Below, in pieces: positions 44,398-60,600 of a DNA stretch of 64,000 bases. The stretch covers positions 880,114 to 944,113 of the forward strand of contig CM055874.1 in NCBI GenBank assembly GCA_029582165.1. The letters are read 5' to 3'. The translations under genes were made by a program, and so were the position numbers. This DNA is from Portulaca oleracea. Its lineage: Eukaryota > Streptophyta > Magnoliopsida > Caryophyllales > Portulacaceae. The notes under the pieces were generated by a model. The model made no database searches, was not told the origin of the DNA, and saw only the letters and a program-made list of their open reading frames with translations. Numbering within the stretch: the stretch's first letter is position 1; each line of letters opens with the position of its first letter.

Positions 44398-47300
44398 ATG
44401 CATTCTTTCTTGTTCAGATTGAACGCACTGTTAACATTATCAGTGACAGTACTGGGTATAATTTGCGCATTGGCTTCGTTCTCCGATAATTTCAATTCTC
44501 CCACACCTACTGCAACAATTGAGGTTCCTCTAATCTTATTCTCTTGCATCCAATTTTTGGGTTTTCTTGTTTGTCCCTAATCTGATCTGGGTGTTCTTGG
44601 TTCTTTGCATTAGGTGTTGAAAATCAACAAGTTTCAGAAGCTCTCAAGTGGAAACGATGAGGTGATTCTGCTTGTTTAATCTCTTTCTGTGGCCGGAAAT
44701 TTTGTATGATTTGACTATTGGTTGCGATTTTCAATTGGGCTTAGGGTTTTGTTTAGACCCTTGAATTAGGGTTTTGTTTAGACTTTAGACCCTTTTGTTT
44801 GGTAAGACTCTAATCAAATCATCATTGAATTTCTCTGAATGATGATGATTCCTAATGAAACTAAGCATAGTGATTATGTTGAACTATGAGAAGAACAATC
44901 TCCTACTTAGACCTGTCACTTTGGGCGGGCGGGTCGGGTTTGGTATGGGTCGGTTTTGGGTTTATTTATGTTTTAAGTTTGGAAATTCCAGGCCTAACCT
45001 TAAACTTTTGGGTGGGTTCGGGTCGATTTCCGGGTCGGGGCAGATTTTGCCAGCTCTATCTCTATGTACTAGTCTGTGACTTTCCTCATTCTTTCTCCAA
45101 GCTCTCAAAGTTGGGTTTCGCAGTGTTGCTCATCGCCTTGTTGAACTTGTTTTGGGAAGAATGTATCTTGCCCTTTTGAGTGACTTTTTTTTTTTTTTTT
45201 GTGGGCTTGTCTGGAAAGTAAAACTGTTATGTTATGTGCTAATAATATTACTTGTTCTCTTCATGTCACTGGTAGCCTATGATGGATGGTTGACACTACA
45301 ACATGGGTATCAACTCTTGACATCACAATTGGACCAAAAATGTGCGAACTTTACGAGGGAAGTTGAGAGTGCTGAATAATGTCAAACAGCTTTAGCCGTA
45401 TAATAAATGGTGTATATATTTAAAGCAAACAAGTAATGAAGCTTCATTCTCTTTGGCTCAGTTGAGAGGCTGCCCTAGTGATGTTTCTGGATATTTTTGA
45501 TGGATGTGTCATATACTCGTATTTCGTGGCGTCATGAATCATGATGCAAGTCCATATTGCATAGCTTTTTAAGTTGATTCAATGGATGGAGTCAGTGGAC
45601 TTCTATGTTTGTTTGGTTTCTGTTGGTCCATGAGAAATTGCAACAGACAGTGTGGCTTGTATTAGTACTCTGATAGTCTGATAGAGATGAGACATGGTTA
45701 TTTTTTAGATATTCATATTATTATAGAGTAGGGATATTTTAAGCTTGAGATCATGATCCTACAAAAGTGCTGTTACAACTTGGTTGGTACGAATTCACTT
45801 GACTTGTTTCTCTGTGTATTTTCTTGCAGTTTTTCTGAAGTTTGCGGAAATAATTGTGCTCTTAAAGTTTTCCTTTTATTCTTATTTCTCTGTGAAATCT
45901 GCTTAGACTTCGTCGGTTCTCTGGTTTCATGTTGATTCAGGTGAAGCTGACTTTGAATGTTACAGCAGATTTGCGCTCCTTGTTCACTTGGAACACAAAG
46001 CAGGTAGATGTCCCTTTTCCAAACTTCTAGTTTTGGCATTTCTCTTGCCATATTTTTTTTCTTCGTAACAATCTTTCCCTCCCAGGCAAGCAGTTTAACT
46101 GGTCAACTCTGTACATCTTCAATAATGGAGACCGAGATTCAAAAGATACCAGAATTTTTGCTTGAGTTTTCCCAAATTTCCTTGCATCTGTCCTGTTGGA
46201 CATAAGTAGTGTAGTTGCTTATGATGTAGATATATGAACTGTTACATTTAAGTGTGAAATTTAGTTCCCGGGGACAAAAGTGCTACGAGAAAGGGGTCAA
46301 AACTCAGCCAATAAAAATGAGGAGTTGGTAACAATCTCAATAGTCTAATCCTCGAACTTTTAGAGGTTTAGAGCATATTAAGTTTATGTTGTTTGTGATG
46401 CATGATGTTTACTAGTTAGGTTTCTATTTGTTGCATTCATTCCAACTCTTTATTATTCTCTTGTTAGTCTAGGCTAAGAAGACACATCTGTATGGTTGGG
46501 GTGGCATTTGGTTATCTACTTGTTGGATCTAAAGAGTTGATTTGGTATTTGATTATCGCCTTGTTGGATGTAAACTAAAGAGTTCATTCTGTGTTTGGTG
46601 GTCTGACTTGTCTCCTTTTTGGCCTTGGTGGTCTGCTTAAAAAACATCTTGAGGTATGCCTATGTGCACAAAAGCCCAAAGCCAAAACTGTTGTGCCTTG
46701 TTAGTGAAAGCCCACCCTTTTTTGCACTTCAAACCCAGGGTCGAAAACTTTGTCTTGCCGAAACATGGACCCCCCCCCCCCCCCTTTTTTTTCAATGATG
46801 TCTCTGTTGCCCACCTCTCTCGCCTCCTCTTAAGCCCAAGAGAAGGTACTTTTTGTTGATTTAACGATGTCTAATCACTATTGAAGTATGAGATCTTCCG
46901 GTATTCATCCAAAGTCATTATCTAACTTCTTTTATCTTGCATCTACAGGTCTTTGTCTTTGTTGCTGCAGAGTATGAAACCCCTAAAAATGCATTTAATC
47001 AGGTACATGCATATGCCTCATGATATGTGCACATTATATCTTCTACAAGTATGATTTTGGCAAGAACAAAGTTCTGGGAAATTACTTAAGCTGTGATATT
47101 AGGTTATGTACAGTACTCAGGGGCTTGTACAACTCCCTCTGTGTGTTTGTGTAAGATTGAGATTATAGAACCAAAACTACATCAACTCGCATTTGCTCTA
47201 ATTGCCAGAAGGTGCCCTTTTAGAGTTCCATCAATATCTTTGCTGATAATAATAATTTGCATAATCACGACGTCACCAGGTATCACTATGGGATGCTATA

Positions 47301-47573
47301 ATACAATCACAGGAGCATGCACATTTTACAGTGCGGTTCCCAAACAAGTACAAATTTGTCGATCAGGTAAACTGTCAAAAAAAATTTCAACTTTGGTAAT
47401 GATCCTGATATCTTTGTAATGCTCAGTACTCTACTTTGGTTTTGCAGGGTAGCAATTTGCTGGGGAAAGACTTCAACTTGACCTTGCACTGGCATGTCAT
47501 GCCCAAGACGGGGAAGATGCTTGCCGATAAAATAGTCAAGACAGGATACCGCTTGCCCGAGGAGTACAGATGA
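44398..47573 (+). CDS. SPCS3: Signal peptidase complex subunit 3 (SPC22/23)
   Basis: Six exons: 44398-44523, 44614-44661, 45941-46003, 46949-47002, 47280-47366, 47448-47573 (504 nt, 167 aa), GT-AG, all phase 0. Length equals the usual plant subunit. The N terminus [20 protein letters not shown] holds a single membrane anchor (about 9-28). The luminal part follows: [66 protein letters not shown] and [10 protein letters not shown]. The protein is the type II membrane subunit of the ER signal peptidase complex, needed for complex activity though not catalytic; the NVT and NLT sequons suit its luminal side. Introns 2 and 3 are about 1.3 and 0.9 kb and hold repeat debris, including a G-rich hAT-like stretch (44911-45075) and a poly-C run (46771-46786). 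Confidence 0.95.
44911..45075. mobile_element. Degenerate hAT-like MITE in SPCS3 intron 2
   Basis: Starts TAGACCTGTCACTTTGGGCGG and ends TTTTGCCAGCTCTA, with GGGTCGGGTTTGG words inside. It resembles the element at 51203-51525, but no target duplication is visible. Confidence 0.4.
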
Positions 47574-47903
47574 TTTGTTTATTTATTACTCCGGTGTCTG
47601 TTTATACTTTAGAGTGATGATTTATCAGGACTACAGCAGGTTCATTTTTTATGTTGTTGAGCTAGACACAGGTTAAAATTGTCATGAATTCATTGTGATC
47701 ATTCCATTAGAATCTCAGCAGATGAGTTGGAACAAATTATTGCTAAACCTTTGCGGATATTGATAGAACTGAATTCATACGTGCCCGGAGAACTATTTTG
47801 ATTATCCTCATTAATCTCTACTAATTAGTCAAAGATTGGCAACATGTGTACAATGGTGTATTGATTTGCTTTGGAACATTAGATTTGAATAATCCCCCTA
47901 TTA

Positions 47904-48140
47904 GGCCCTGTCAAATTCATGGGTAAGTCCAACTTACCCAAATTTACTAATTTTTACCTAAATTTACCAAAACTTATCAAAATATACCAAAAATTATCAA
48001 ACATAAAAAAAATAAAAAAATTGATTTTGATATATTGCCATCATTTTGCCAAAAGTTATCAGAATTTACCAAAAGTTATCAAAAATTACCAAAATTTAAC
48101 TTTTACCCAACTGTTTTTTACCCATGAATTTGACAGGGCC
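47904..48140. mobile_element. Tourist-like hairpin MITE
   Basis: A 237-bp element from GGCCCTGTCAAATTCATGGG to CCCATGAATTTGACAGGGCC, a perfect 20-bp terminal inverted repeat. TTA is duplicated at 47901-47903 and 48141-48143. The interior repeats AAATTTACCAAAA and AAAATTATCAAA units. Confidence 0.9.
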
Positions 48141-48259
48141 TTAGAGGTTCATTGGAAACTAATAATCCCTACTTTATAAATGTACCGCAATGGTTTCTGC
48201 TTTACAAATGTATTATAGTAGTTTTTACTTTGCAACTCTTGGATTTGGATAGGTCACCT

Positions 48260-49210
48260 ATAAGGCCCTGTTGTTTTATGCGGCATGGTGTGGTATTATG
48301 TGGTGAAATTGATTTGACCATTTTTTTTTTGCTCGGGTATCATATGCTTGACATATTTTTAAACTCGGGTAAATAAGATACGTCAAATATTTAGAGGGTT
48401 CTTCTATCGAGGTATCTCCTTAGATTATCTACACGAATGATAGATATAAAAAGGGCCATTGAAGGGCTATATATCCGAAGACTGACATTGGGTTTGTCAT
48501 AATTGTTTAGCTATCATGGACAGACTCTTTTTGCTTGAGTTTAATTCCATATTTCTTTGTTTGGTAGTGGGTTTGTCAGAATTGTTTAGTTATCATGGAA
48601 AAATTCTCTTTAGATATTGTATTTTTCTAATAATATTTTTTTAAATTATGAGTCTAATGATATTAATTTAGTACGAAGAATCACAATGCAAATTAAAAGG
48701 TTAATAGTCAAAGTTTTTAACATGAAAACCTAGTAGAAATTTATAAAAAGCGAGGAATAATATGCATTAACATTAATCCACTTGAGATTTTAGGGGTGTT
48801 TGGCTACCCCAACAATTTTTGTAGCGTTTAGCTTTTTGGATACTGTTAATTTTTTGACAAAGGTTAAAAAACTATTTGGGGTGTTGGATAAATAACTTCT
48901 TATGTTAACTTTTTGGATAGAATAGGTTAGTTTTCAAAAAACTACTTGATGAAGTTTTTTGAGGTAACTTTTCATAGAAGAAGCTACTTTACCAAATACT
49001 TTTCATACAATCAGTTAACTCAAACAATTAAAATCAAACAATTAATCCAAACAACTATCAACTAATAGCTACAAGCTAATAGCGAACAGATATAAGCCCT
49101 GTTTGGCAACCAACTGGTAGCTTGTAGCTGATAGCTTTTTGGATTACCCGTTTGAGTTTAGTTGTTTGAGTTAGCTGATTGCAGGAAAAGTGTTTGGTAA
49201 AATAGTGCTC
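48260..49210. other. Degenerate MITE-like sequence between SPCS3 and RPS23
   Basis: AAGGCCCTGTTGTTTTATGCGG at 48262 and AAGCCCTGTTTGGCAACCAA at 49094 look like left ends of GGCCCTGTT elements. From 48790 to 49090 there are inverted words (AGCTTTTTGGAT, AACTAATAGCTACAAGCTAATAG). Right borders were not found. No gene. Confidence 0.4.
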
Positions 49211-49270
49211 ATTCTTTGTGCTCATTCTTTTTGAAAACTAGCTATTTGTGCTCATTCTTGGTTCCTTCGT

Positions 49271-49276
49271 TGGGCC
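49271..49276 (+). promoter_or_regulatory. Site II element of RPS23 promoter
   Basis: TGGGCC about 225 bases before the ATG, with AGCCCA (the complement type) at 49326-49331. Such site II motifs are common in promoters of plant ribosomal protein genes. Confidence 0.5.
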
Positions 49277-49387
49277 ACCCATAACATTGCAACCCATTTC
49301 AAAAAAGAAAGCCAATTCGGGCTAAAGCCCAAATAGAAAAAAGAAAAAGATGGAACAAGCGAGGACGAGGGTTTGAAAGGGGGACAC

Positions 49388-49395
49388 TATAAATG
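49388..49395 (+). promoter_or_regulatory. Candidate TATA box of RPS23
   Basis: TATAAATG 109 bases upstream of the ATG. Confidence 0.5.
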
Positions 49396-49410
49396 TTAGC
49401 GAACCTAGAG

Positions 49411-49419
49411 TTAGGGTTT
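49411..49419 (+). promoter_or_regulatory. Telo-box of RPS23
   Basis: TTAGGGTTT, the telo-box (reverse of AAACCCTAA), in the leader. With the site II motifs it is the usual signature of growth-linked ribosomal protein expression. Confidence 0.6.
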
Positions 49420-49496
49420 CGCCTCCGCTTCCACTTCCTCGGTGTTCATCTTCGTCCCTCCGCAATTTCGTCGGCGATCCACTACAGCCTGCAACC

Positions 49497-51818
<2,322 letters not shown>

Positions 51819-53336
51819 GCATCCATATTATTATTAGGTTTAAGGAGTTTGAATATGTCAGAGGCTATGTTTTTACTGTTTTGAATGGTGAATGTAATAC
51901 CCTCTCCAAGGAGGGACTGAACCTTCATGACTGGTTTTCTCTATCATTTTTTATTTTTCCTTTTAGATTTCGAGTTACTCTCAAAGGCACTTTCCCATCA
52001 GTTACCAGGTTTCTTTCCTACTTGGTTGTACTTGTAATTTTATTGTAGGATGTTTAAGGATCATGCATATCTTATCAGTAATTTTTGTGAGTGCTTTTAA
52101 ATTGTCTTGCAAGGTTTGCATCAATTTGCTAAATCCTGATTCCAAAAGGTATTGTTGATTTTGGGGATGGTAAAGTAAAAATTTACATATTCTTAGGCGC
52201 TAGTTTTTGTGAGGTTGGTAAGATGTGAAAATGGTGCCTTGTGATGAAATTGTGGAGTATATGGTAAATGTGGAGAATAGTATGGTAAAATTTGTGGAAA
52301 TTGTGGTTGATTTTGTAAGTGAATTGAGAATGTGAGAAGTAGAAGAAAAAAGTGACGAGATATATTGGCAATGATTGTAGTAAAATATGGTGAATTGTAG
52401 AAAAATATTGAGTAGTATAATAAGTTGTGAATTGCACTGTATTGTTATTTAACTTTACATTATTCGATTCCTTAACACGTTCTTTTTTTACTTTAACAAA
52501 CTTAATTTGATCCTACCAAGGCCTAGGATTTGGGGTTCTAAGAGGCCCAAACTAGTATTGGGCTCTTGTCTTTGTTTCTCTAAACTTCCCCTTTGTATTG
52601 ATTGGCAACTTGGCATAAAACAAACAATATGTTATAATGAAAGTATGAACCAACGTAAATCTCTAGGGTTATGGTTCATGGATTTTCAAAACTTGGGTTT
52701 TTGTCTACCACTACAAGTAAAATTAGGTCGCTTTGATGAAGACTAACAATAATTTCCATTTGTCTTTTGTAGGGGCAAAAAAAAAAGAAAAAGAAAAAGA
52801 ATGTTATATAATTGGCAATAGTTTATGAGGTTTAACAATGACCCAACATCATATTTATTTGTTACATTCCAACATGGATATTACTATCCTCAAATGTATT
52901 AATTCTAATTCCTTTTGTTCGTTTGTGAAATTATCAAATCTTTTTTTTGGTTGTGGTTCTTCATAATTGAACAAAAATACAATACTTGATTGTAAAATAT
53001 GTAGATCTTTAATTTTCAAGTTTATAAATCTACAAAGAATGTTGCAAAAATCCAAAGTAATTACCAACTCACGTCAATTATTTTCCTTTTTAGTTACATG
53101 AATAAAATAAAGACAATCATTCAAACTTTTTCGCAATGATTATTAGAAAATTATAAAAATCCCAAATTTTTACACAAAACACAACACGAGTTTTTAAAAC
53201 CCTTAATGTCACTTAACATAAAGTAATTGTTTTTTCTTCCCATTGTTAATAATGTGCTTAACTACTATTGCAGCCCTAGGCACCCATAAAGGGACAAACC
53301 TTGTAGAAGGTTGTCCATACTTCACCATGTTGCCAT

Positions 53337-53368
<32 letters not shown>

Positions 53369-54900
53369 TAGTTCGAGTAGAAGATGAATATAAAGGAATT
53401 TATGAGACCCTTCTAGCAAGACGTCTTCCTAAGTTATCATGAAATAAAATATACGAAAAATAAAAAAAAGGTTAACCAATCCTTTAAGATTTGTGTGGAG
53501 TGACGTTCCTTGTTAGCTAGCCAATCAATCGACATATTGACTTCTCTAAAAATATGATGAACCGAAGTTTTAGATAGACAATATTAACATATCAAATGAG
53601 TAGTAAATTTGAGTTGAGAGGAACATAAATAAACTTTTTATGAAATAAGTAGAGTTAGGTTGGAAAATTTTTTTACAAAATTTCAAAGCTCAATCAGCTC
53701 AAAAGAAGGAAAATAAATGGAGGTACATAAATTGTCTCAACTTGTAAATTGTATGAAATTCATAGTGGAGATTTGACTTTGAAATTTTTAGTGGATCATT
53801 ACATTTTTTAATCACATTTTGAATTAAATAAATCAATTCTTAAGTATTTTTTATTCAGTCCAGGATAGATTAGCTGATGAAATGTAATTAAGAGTGTAAC
53901 TAATTGTGATTAGTAAAACACTAATCTCGCTCTGTAGCTTTCGTAATTCATAATTAACGCATGACTCATGAGTGTTAATTAATATAAAGAATCAACGAGT
54001 AAAAGATTCTCATACCAAATACTCGATTTTAAAGAGGTCCACCTGGACTCCACTGCATCTTATAAAACCCTCTTATTGGTCCAAGTGGATTATACTTCAT
54101 TACTTAGGTCACAAGATTCTTGAAAAATTAGTTGGTAAAGATGATATTTGATGTGTCTTATGATAATTGTTAACATTTATATTTTAGTTTACTTTGTAAG
54201 ACTATTATAATTAATTACTTAAATTAGAAAAATTATATGTAATTTTACAACTTTATCATAAGAGACGTAATTTTGTGGTGACTTTTTTTTTTATAAATAT
54301 AAGGTGATTATTAATTCACTTGAGTTGATTCTGATAAAATTCATCCATTGATAAATTATTAGTTACATTTATATTAAAAAGTCAGTCCAAAATCACTTAT
54401 TAATTATAATAATTCATTCTGTAAAGAGTTTGTCCTTGCGTTAATTAAATTTATATAAGATGATCTCATGCTAGAATTTGTATAAATTGTAACATTGGCC
54501 AACCTATACCTTTGAATTAGGAATGACTAATACATTCTAACATTTTTCTGATTCTAATAGACCTACAATCGATAATTTTAATATAAAATTAAAATTATAT
54601 TAAATATTAATTTTTAGGAGTTAAGGATGGTCATGGCTACCTCCACCTTACATTGAAAGTCGTACTTGAATATAAGTTAAATTGTTTTATAATTACTTGT
54701 AGATCGACTTGTAGTTTTTCAACATTTAAAAGTATACAAACAATAAGAGTGGTTAAGGGATTTCCATTAAAGAAAAAAGAGTGGTTTGGGGATAATAGTT
54801 TATAACATGGGCCACCAAAAACAATAAATATATTTCTTACAAGATGAAAAAGGTATAGCAAAGCAACTAGAGTGAGATAGAGGAGTACTATTGTACGACA
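51819..54900. other. Intergenic, no gene seen
   Basis: 3' flank of RPS23, then AT-rich sequence. Includes (AC)n(AT)n at about 53337-53369. Open frames here lack any family wording. Confidence 0.5.
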
Positions 54901-54914
54901 ATCTTTTGTTCAAT

Positions 54915-55085
54915 AATTGTCGATGAGCTTTAGCTTAAGTGACATGAGGGTTGAAGGTTTATCCTTTCTATGAGGGTTCGATCCCTAGTGATCACAATTT
55001 CTTTGGTGGGAATTGTTGGTGCCTTTGATAGGCTTCTTGTGGGACTTTATAGTTGTGTACCAATAATTGCGAGCTGCAGGAAAAA
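54915..55085 (+). mobile_element. tRNA-derived SINE
   Basis: A-box-like TAGCTTAAGTGAC at 54931-54943 and a good B box GGTTCGATCCC at 54975-54985, 32 bases apart. A body with GTGCCTTTGATAGGCTTCTTGTGGG follows, as in plant SINEs. Tail not defined. Confidence 0.6.
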
Positions 55086-55089
55086 GAAA

Positions 55090-58000
55090 AATATGGTAGA
55101 ACGAGATTGGCTATTTATTTTTCCTATAACAAGCCAATTTGCTACAAAATTTATTTTGCTTGTGGATTGTTTTGTTTTATTGGTTAGATTTTTTTTAAAA
55201 GAAATTCTTTTTGTTGATATTGTTTGTTTGTTTGGATTTAATCTTGAAGAATATTGTATCTTTTTTGAAAGTATTAACTCCCTTTTGAACACTAAATACC
55301 ATGGATAAATGGAAGCCCTAGCTGGCAATATATTGATTAAAGAACTATTTACTTATGCCTCTATATAAGACATATAGAGATAGATCATAGAAGTTAGGAA
55401 TTAACTTATATAATAGAATCGATTCAGTAAGGTATATATTCACTAGCTACGGAGCATCGGTGTAGGATCATTTCTCACAAATAATATTTTTTTTTAAATT
55501 TATGGAAATCCTTTTTTTAGAGATTTATGTAAGTTAAAACATACAAAAATTTCAATATGAAATCAAGGTAATTATCTTACAAAAATACTAACAATTGCAG
55601 CTGATATCTTATAGGTATACGCTATATTCTTTCGCATGTGAGAGAAAAGATAAAACTAAATGATCAAGCTAGAATATGTAAATAGAGGAGTTTGTATGTA
55701 TAAATACTTTAATTTAAATATTATAGTAATACTTTTTTTTAATATTTTCTACTCACACATATATATATAATAGTAATAATTAATAATTCTTCCTCAAAAT
55801 TAACTATTACCTTTTGAATGTTTATAAAGATAGTCTCTTGATATTGGCTTTTAGCAAAACGTGAATAAAAATAGGAAACATGCATGGAGAGTGCCTCTTG
55901 ATGGTAGACTAAGGCCAAAAACACAACAAAGGATTATTTCTACAGCAACATAGATTATTTTATTATTTTCCCTTTTTCTTTTGCCCATTTCAACCCAATT
56001 TATAGCCCCCCTTTGTGTAACTCCAATATGGATAAACCTTATCTTATATTTGGCAATTTTTGGATAAACCTTTGATAAAGTCATGTTTAAAGTTCAGCAT
56101 TGGAAAAATCTTTAATTAATTAACAATTTCGCTAGTTATTATCTTGGCATAATGGTTAATTAGGAATTTTATTCACTTCTTATTGTTTAAACTTTTGATA
56201 AGTCCTTACTGGTTTGTTTTTGTTCAACTGTATTTGGTTGATTGCAGTTTTGTGATATTGTTTTGCAGTTTTTGTAAGCTTTAAGCCTTTTGTCTTTCAA
56301 TAATTGGAAAAAAAAATCTCAAATATATGGTTCAAAGTATATGATAAAAATTTACCTTTTATGTGCAATATACTTAATTATCTAATCAAATATTTGTAAA
56401 TCTTATGATTTACCTAAGTCACATTTCAATCATCTTTTTAATGCAAATTTTTCTGGGAAAAAGAATGAGATATATGATATATCGTTGATCAATTTTGACA
56501 AGTTTAAATTTTTCAACAACTTTAATTAAATTGACAAAGAGTTGAAAGATGTGAATTTTTTTGTTAGATTAAACATGTAACACTTAATTAGCTAGCTATA
56601 CTATTGCACTCATTTGTCCACTACCTTATACACTCAAGTTTACACAACTAATTTATTTTATAATCATCCAATAAAATTTTCACAAGTAGAATCCAGGGAT
56701 GCCTTTTTATTGGTCCAAAAGGAATTTTTCTGCCAATCGAATGACTTCCCATTTTTAGGACAAAATAAAAGAAAATTATGTTTATGATTTATCATTAGGA
56801 AGAAAGTGGAAACACTCAATGACTCAAATGCAAAAGATTATGCTAGTCAATCTCAAAAAGCAGCTCAACTGTTAGTCACTACAAGACAATTTACTCATCC
56901 TTGTTCTTTTAAATTATTAACATTTCCTAAAAAAATTAGTAACATTTAAGCTTGCTACATAACCTCATGTTAATTAAGAGTGGGAATTTAGAAGGAAATT
57001 TTAAAAAATAATAGTTCTATCAAACTCTCCTAAAATCCCCCTTATTTTATAATAATGCGTATTTTAACTAATAATTATTACTAAAAATCGAACAACTTTA
57101 ACTGATCTTGCATATGGGCGAGGCCATATATTTGTGTTAAATTTTGAGCAAATATAAGAAAATATTTAATAATAACCGGAAAAAAGTATGAAAAAATATG
57201 GAAAATAGAGACGGTTACCACTTAACTGGCACATATTTGATGATTAAGAAACAAATTATATGGTCAATAAACATGACAAGTTTAGGATACAATCCTACCC
57301 CTACTATTAGCCTAAAACGAGGCTACAAAAAGGAAGCTAAACAAGGTTACAAGAGGGAATTCATCACCTTCTCCAATAAAGAATGTACAATTCAACAAAT
57401 ATGATAAAGTATCCTATCAAATTACTACTAATTAACTAGTGGATTAATGATGGATAATTAAGGATGTGATTTGGGAATTGTTTAATGGTAAAGGAGTTTT
57501 GATCTGTCTTCTTTGGTGCCTAATAAAGTAATTAAGCGCACTAATTAAGGGACAAAAATGATGATAATCAAGACATGTGAGATATGATGATATGAGGAAG
57601 ATCTAAATCTGTACCAATAGCTAAAATGACCCTACCTAAACCAGTAATTACTAAGCAAATGTGCTTTGTCTTATATACATTAATCTCTAAAGTATGGTTA
57701 TAATCCTCTAAGTTTGTTTTTTACTTTTTTTTATATTTGTTTTGTGTTCTTGCTAGATGTGGTTCACCTGTTGGAGGATACAAATGAAAAGAAGCCAATC
57801 ATATTGCTCAAGGGCTTGACTAATATTTCAAGTTATACTCTGTCCCATATTAATTGGCACTTTAACAAAATTTTAACCATTAATTACAAACAAATCATAA
57901 TGAGTCACAATATGAAATTACCGTCATTAGAAAGATACTTTAGTAAAAGTTACAATGGAGGTAATTTTATATTGTAACTGATCATTATAATTTATGAATA

Positions 58001-59530
58001 ATTAATGGTCCAAATACGATCTTATGTTTTCAAATAATTAATGGTCAAAATATTAACAAGTTTATCCACAATGAAAATATAATATTCGTAAAGATAACTT
58101 CGTGAGATGCCTTGATAGAAAGGTTCCCTAAGTATTTGATGTATCTTGTTTACACGAGTTCATTAAAAACAAGAAAGAAAACTATACCTACATAAGCAAA
58201 ACAGCGGATCTATCTCTCAAATCTCTTTTATTGTCTTCATTATGATGATTAGCATACTGATTCTACATCAAAAAGATTATTAATGTCATAATCAACAAGA
58301 AAAAGTTAGCCCATTAGTGAGTTTTATTCATAGTCATAAATAAAATATAAATGGATCAGTCCTTTTATATGGTTTAATATAGTACTGACCAATGTAAATG
58401 AGACATACCATGCAATCACATACAGGTGATAAACATAAATAAATAAAGAATAAAAAAAAGATGTTGAGTGTATGTGATTTGTGAATGTTAACCAAGATCC
58501 CTAACTTTAGCCTTTTAGGTGAAGAAATTCAATGTGAAGGTTAAGTGTGTGATGCTCATAAGTTGATTAGTTTAATGATCCAATCATTTTTATGGGGCTA
58601 TGTTTCATCTAAGCCACAAAAATTGTAGCTCAAGTTCATGGTAGTTATTATTAAAATAGGTTGTTGTTTATAGGCAGAATTAATTTTGACACAATTTCTT
58701 GGTTAATTTAGGAGATAGGTATAGTATATTTAAATATTGTTTTCGATTATTCTTGCCATTCTAAAAAGTCTTATAAATTTTATTAGGGTTTGATGTGAAG
58801 TCAGATCGTTTTGAATTGAGTTAAATTGAAAATGGATAACACGAGTCGTGTTTGACTGACCTAGGCATTGTACCTCGAAGATAGTGTATGGCAGCCATAT
58901 ATACACGAACCGTGTTGCTTATGGTGGTAGTTCTAATATGTTGTGTCAGTTGTTCTTCGTATTTTTTTTGTATTAAGTTGCTAACAACCTAACACCACTC
59001 AAAATCTTAACAAGATTTAAGTCAAACTTAAATTTAGATAACAAATAAGAACAACATTATGTTCAATTTTTTTTGAAAAAAAACATTGATGACACGTTGG
59101 GATATTTCTTTTAGTTGAACAAAATTTTACCAGCATTGTAACCGACCCTAATTTTGTGTTCCTTCAATTAATTATTGTCATTAGAAGGTCTCAAATAATA
59201 ACTTAACCGACTGTAAACAATTATATGTGTAATTTTTAACCCAGATAAAAGGGAATAAAGATTGACTCAGGCAAGACGGGGCATCTAGTGGGCCGACGAC
59301 GGCCACGACTTCACTTGAATTTTCATATTTAAGTTATCTTTTGATAATACGACATTATAAATTGGGTAAAATTAAACTAATTTTTTATATTATTATACCC
59401 GTAAGAGATTTGAACTAATTTATGGGTCTCCTATTTATTAAGCGCCGACTTCGCTCCTGAATTTAGAGGATTCTTCTATCAAGATATCTCGACCTATAAG
59501 TTAACCCTACATGTATATACACACGTCATT
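55090..59530. other. AT-rich spacer, no gene seen
   Basis: No coding region supported. Repeat remnants only. Confidence 0.5.
57835..58030. mobile_element. Degenerate Stowaway-like MITE
   Basis: TATACTCTGTCCCATATTAATTGG at the left. Inside are AACCATTAATTACAAA-AATCATAATGAGT and ATTATAATTTATGAATAATTAATGG, matching the family at 43938 and 63292. Right end lost. Confidence 0.5.
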
Positions 59531-59539
59531 ATAAGAATT

Positions 59540-60600
59540 GCATGTTGTCCCATGCATGTATTATTCTGTATCTGGCTTACATTTCCACAATAATGGCACG
59601 ACAATAGAAAGTTCTCTGAGGGCGATTTTTTGACGTGGCGACGTCTTACTGGTCCAACTAGTATGGGCAACAGGATACCAAACGGTCACCCGGAAGGGTC
59701 CAATATTCGGGTCCACTTTCGCCCCAGTGTTCGTGCGACAACTCACCATGTTTTGATTACTTACAAATTCATGAATTTTGGCCAAATATTTCTTCTCCTT
59801 ACAATGAGTGATGAATATTCCACACAAAGACATAAATGGGCCAAAATAGAGAGCTACTAAACGAGACTGAGTGGCAAAATATTGACAAGGTATCCCCATG
59901 CCATGATTGAGGTGACGTCACGTGATAATGTGGTGTGGATTGATCCTACTCATCTTGAACAAGTTGACAACCAAATGGTTGGAAGTAAAGAACCGAACTG
60001 GCTTGTAAATCGCTCAAGTTGACTTTCGGGATCAGTTTGATTAAATTTTGGTTCGATTTAAGCTCGGTTTGGATATCTACTAAGTTGGGCTTAACTCTAG
60101 GGGGTTCAGCTTGAAATCCTCTTGGATGTTTACTAGCCAGACCTCAGAACTCAACTCACCTAAAACTTTTCTATATAAAAAGAAATATTTGTATTTTGAA
60201 ATCTAGAGCTTTGCTACTTTCTTGTTTGATTTGTTAGTCATAGCTCCACTTGTTGTTCAAAGCCTTCATATATTAAATATGATTCTCAAAAACTGCCTAA
60301 TTTAAATATCCGATTTATGAGTCCCACTCAAAGAATTTAGGCATGATGATACTTCTGGTATGAGTTTTGACATTGATCCAGTTGACTGAAAATCTGAACA
60401 TATTATTTTTCATATTTTAATTATCCGAATACTACTTTATTATAAGTTTGGCTTACTTGAATCATCAAACCTGAAAAACACTTGAAATAATTGGATAAAA
60501 TATACTGATTTTTATCTAATATTCGATTCATTTAAGATCCAAAATAACTCAATAAAGTCGAGCTTTTTACTCCCCTAATATCAAAGCAATTTGCAACAAC
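59540..60600. other. Unassigned spacer, possible hAT debris
   Basis: 59560-59900 is less AT-rich than its surroundings and holds a 112-codon minus-strand frame without recognisable domain. 60000-60560 has GGTTCGATTTAAGCTCGGTTTGG-type words like hAT interiors elsewhere. Neither is a supportable gene. Confidence 0.35.

Noticed and set aside
54970..55308. 112-codon frame
   Set aside because: It lies on the SINE body and adjoining AT-rich sequence without recognisable domain.
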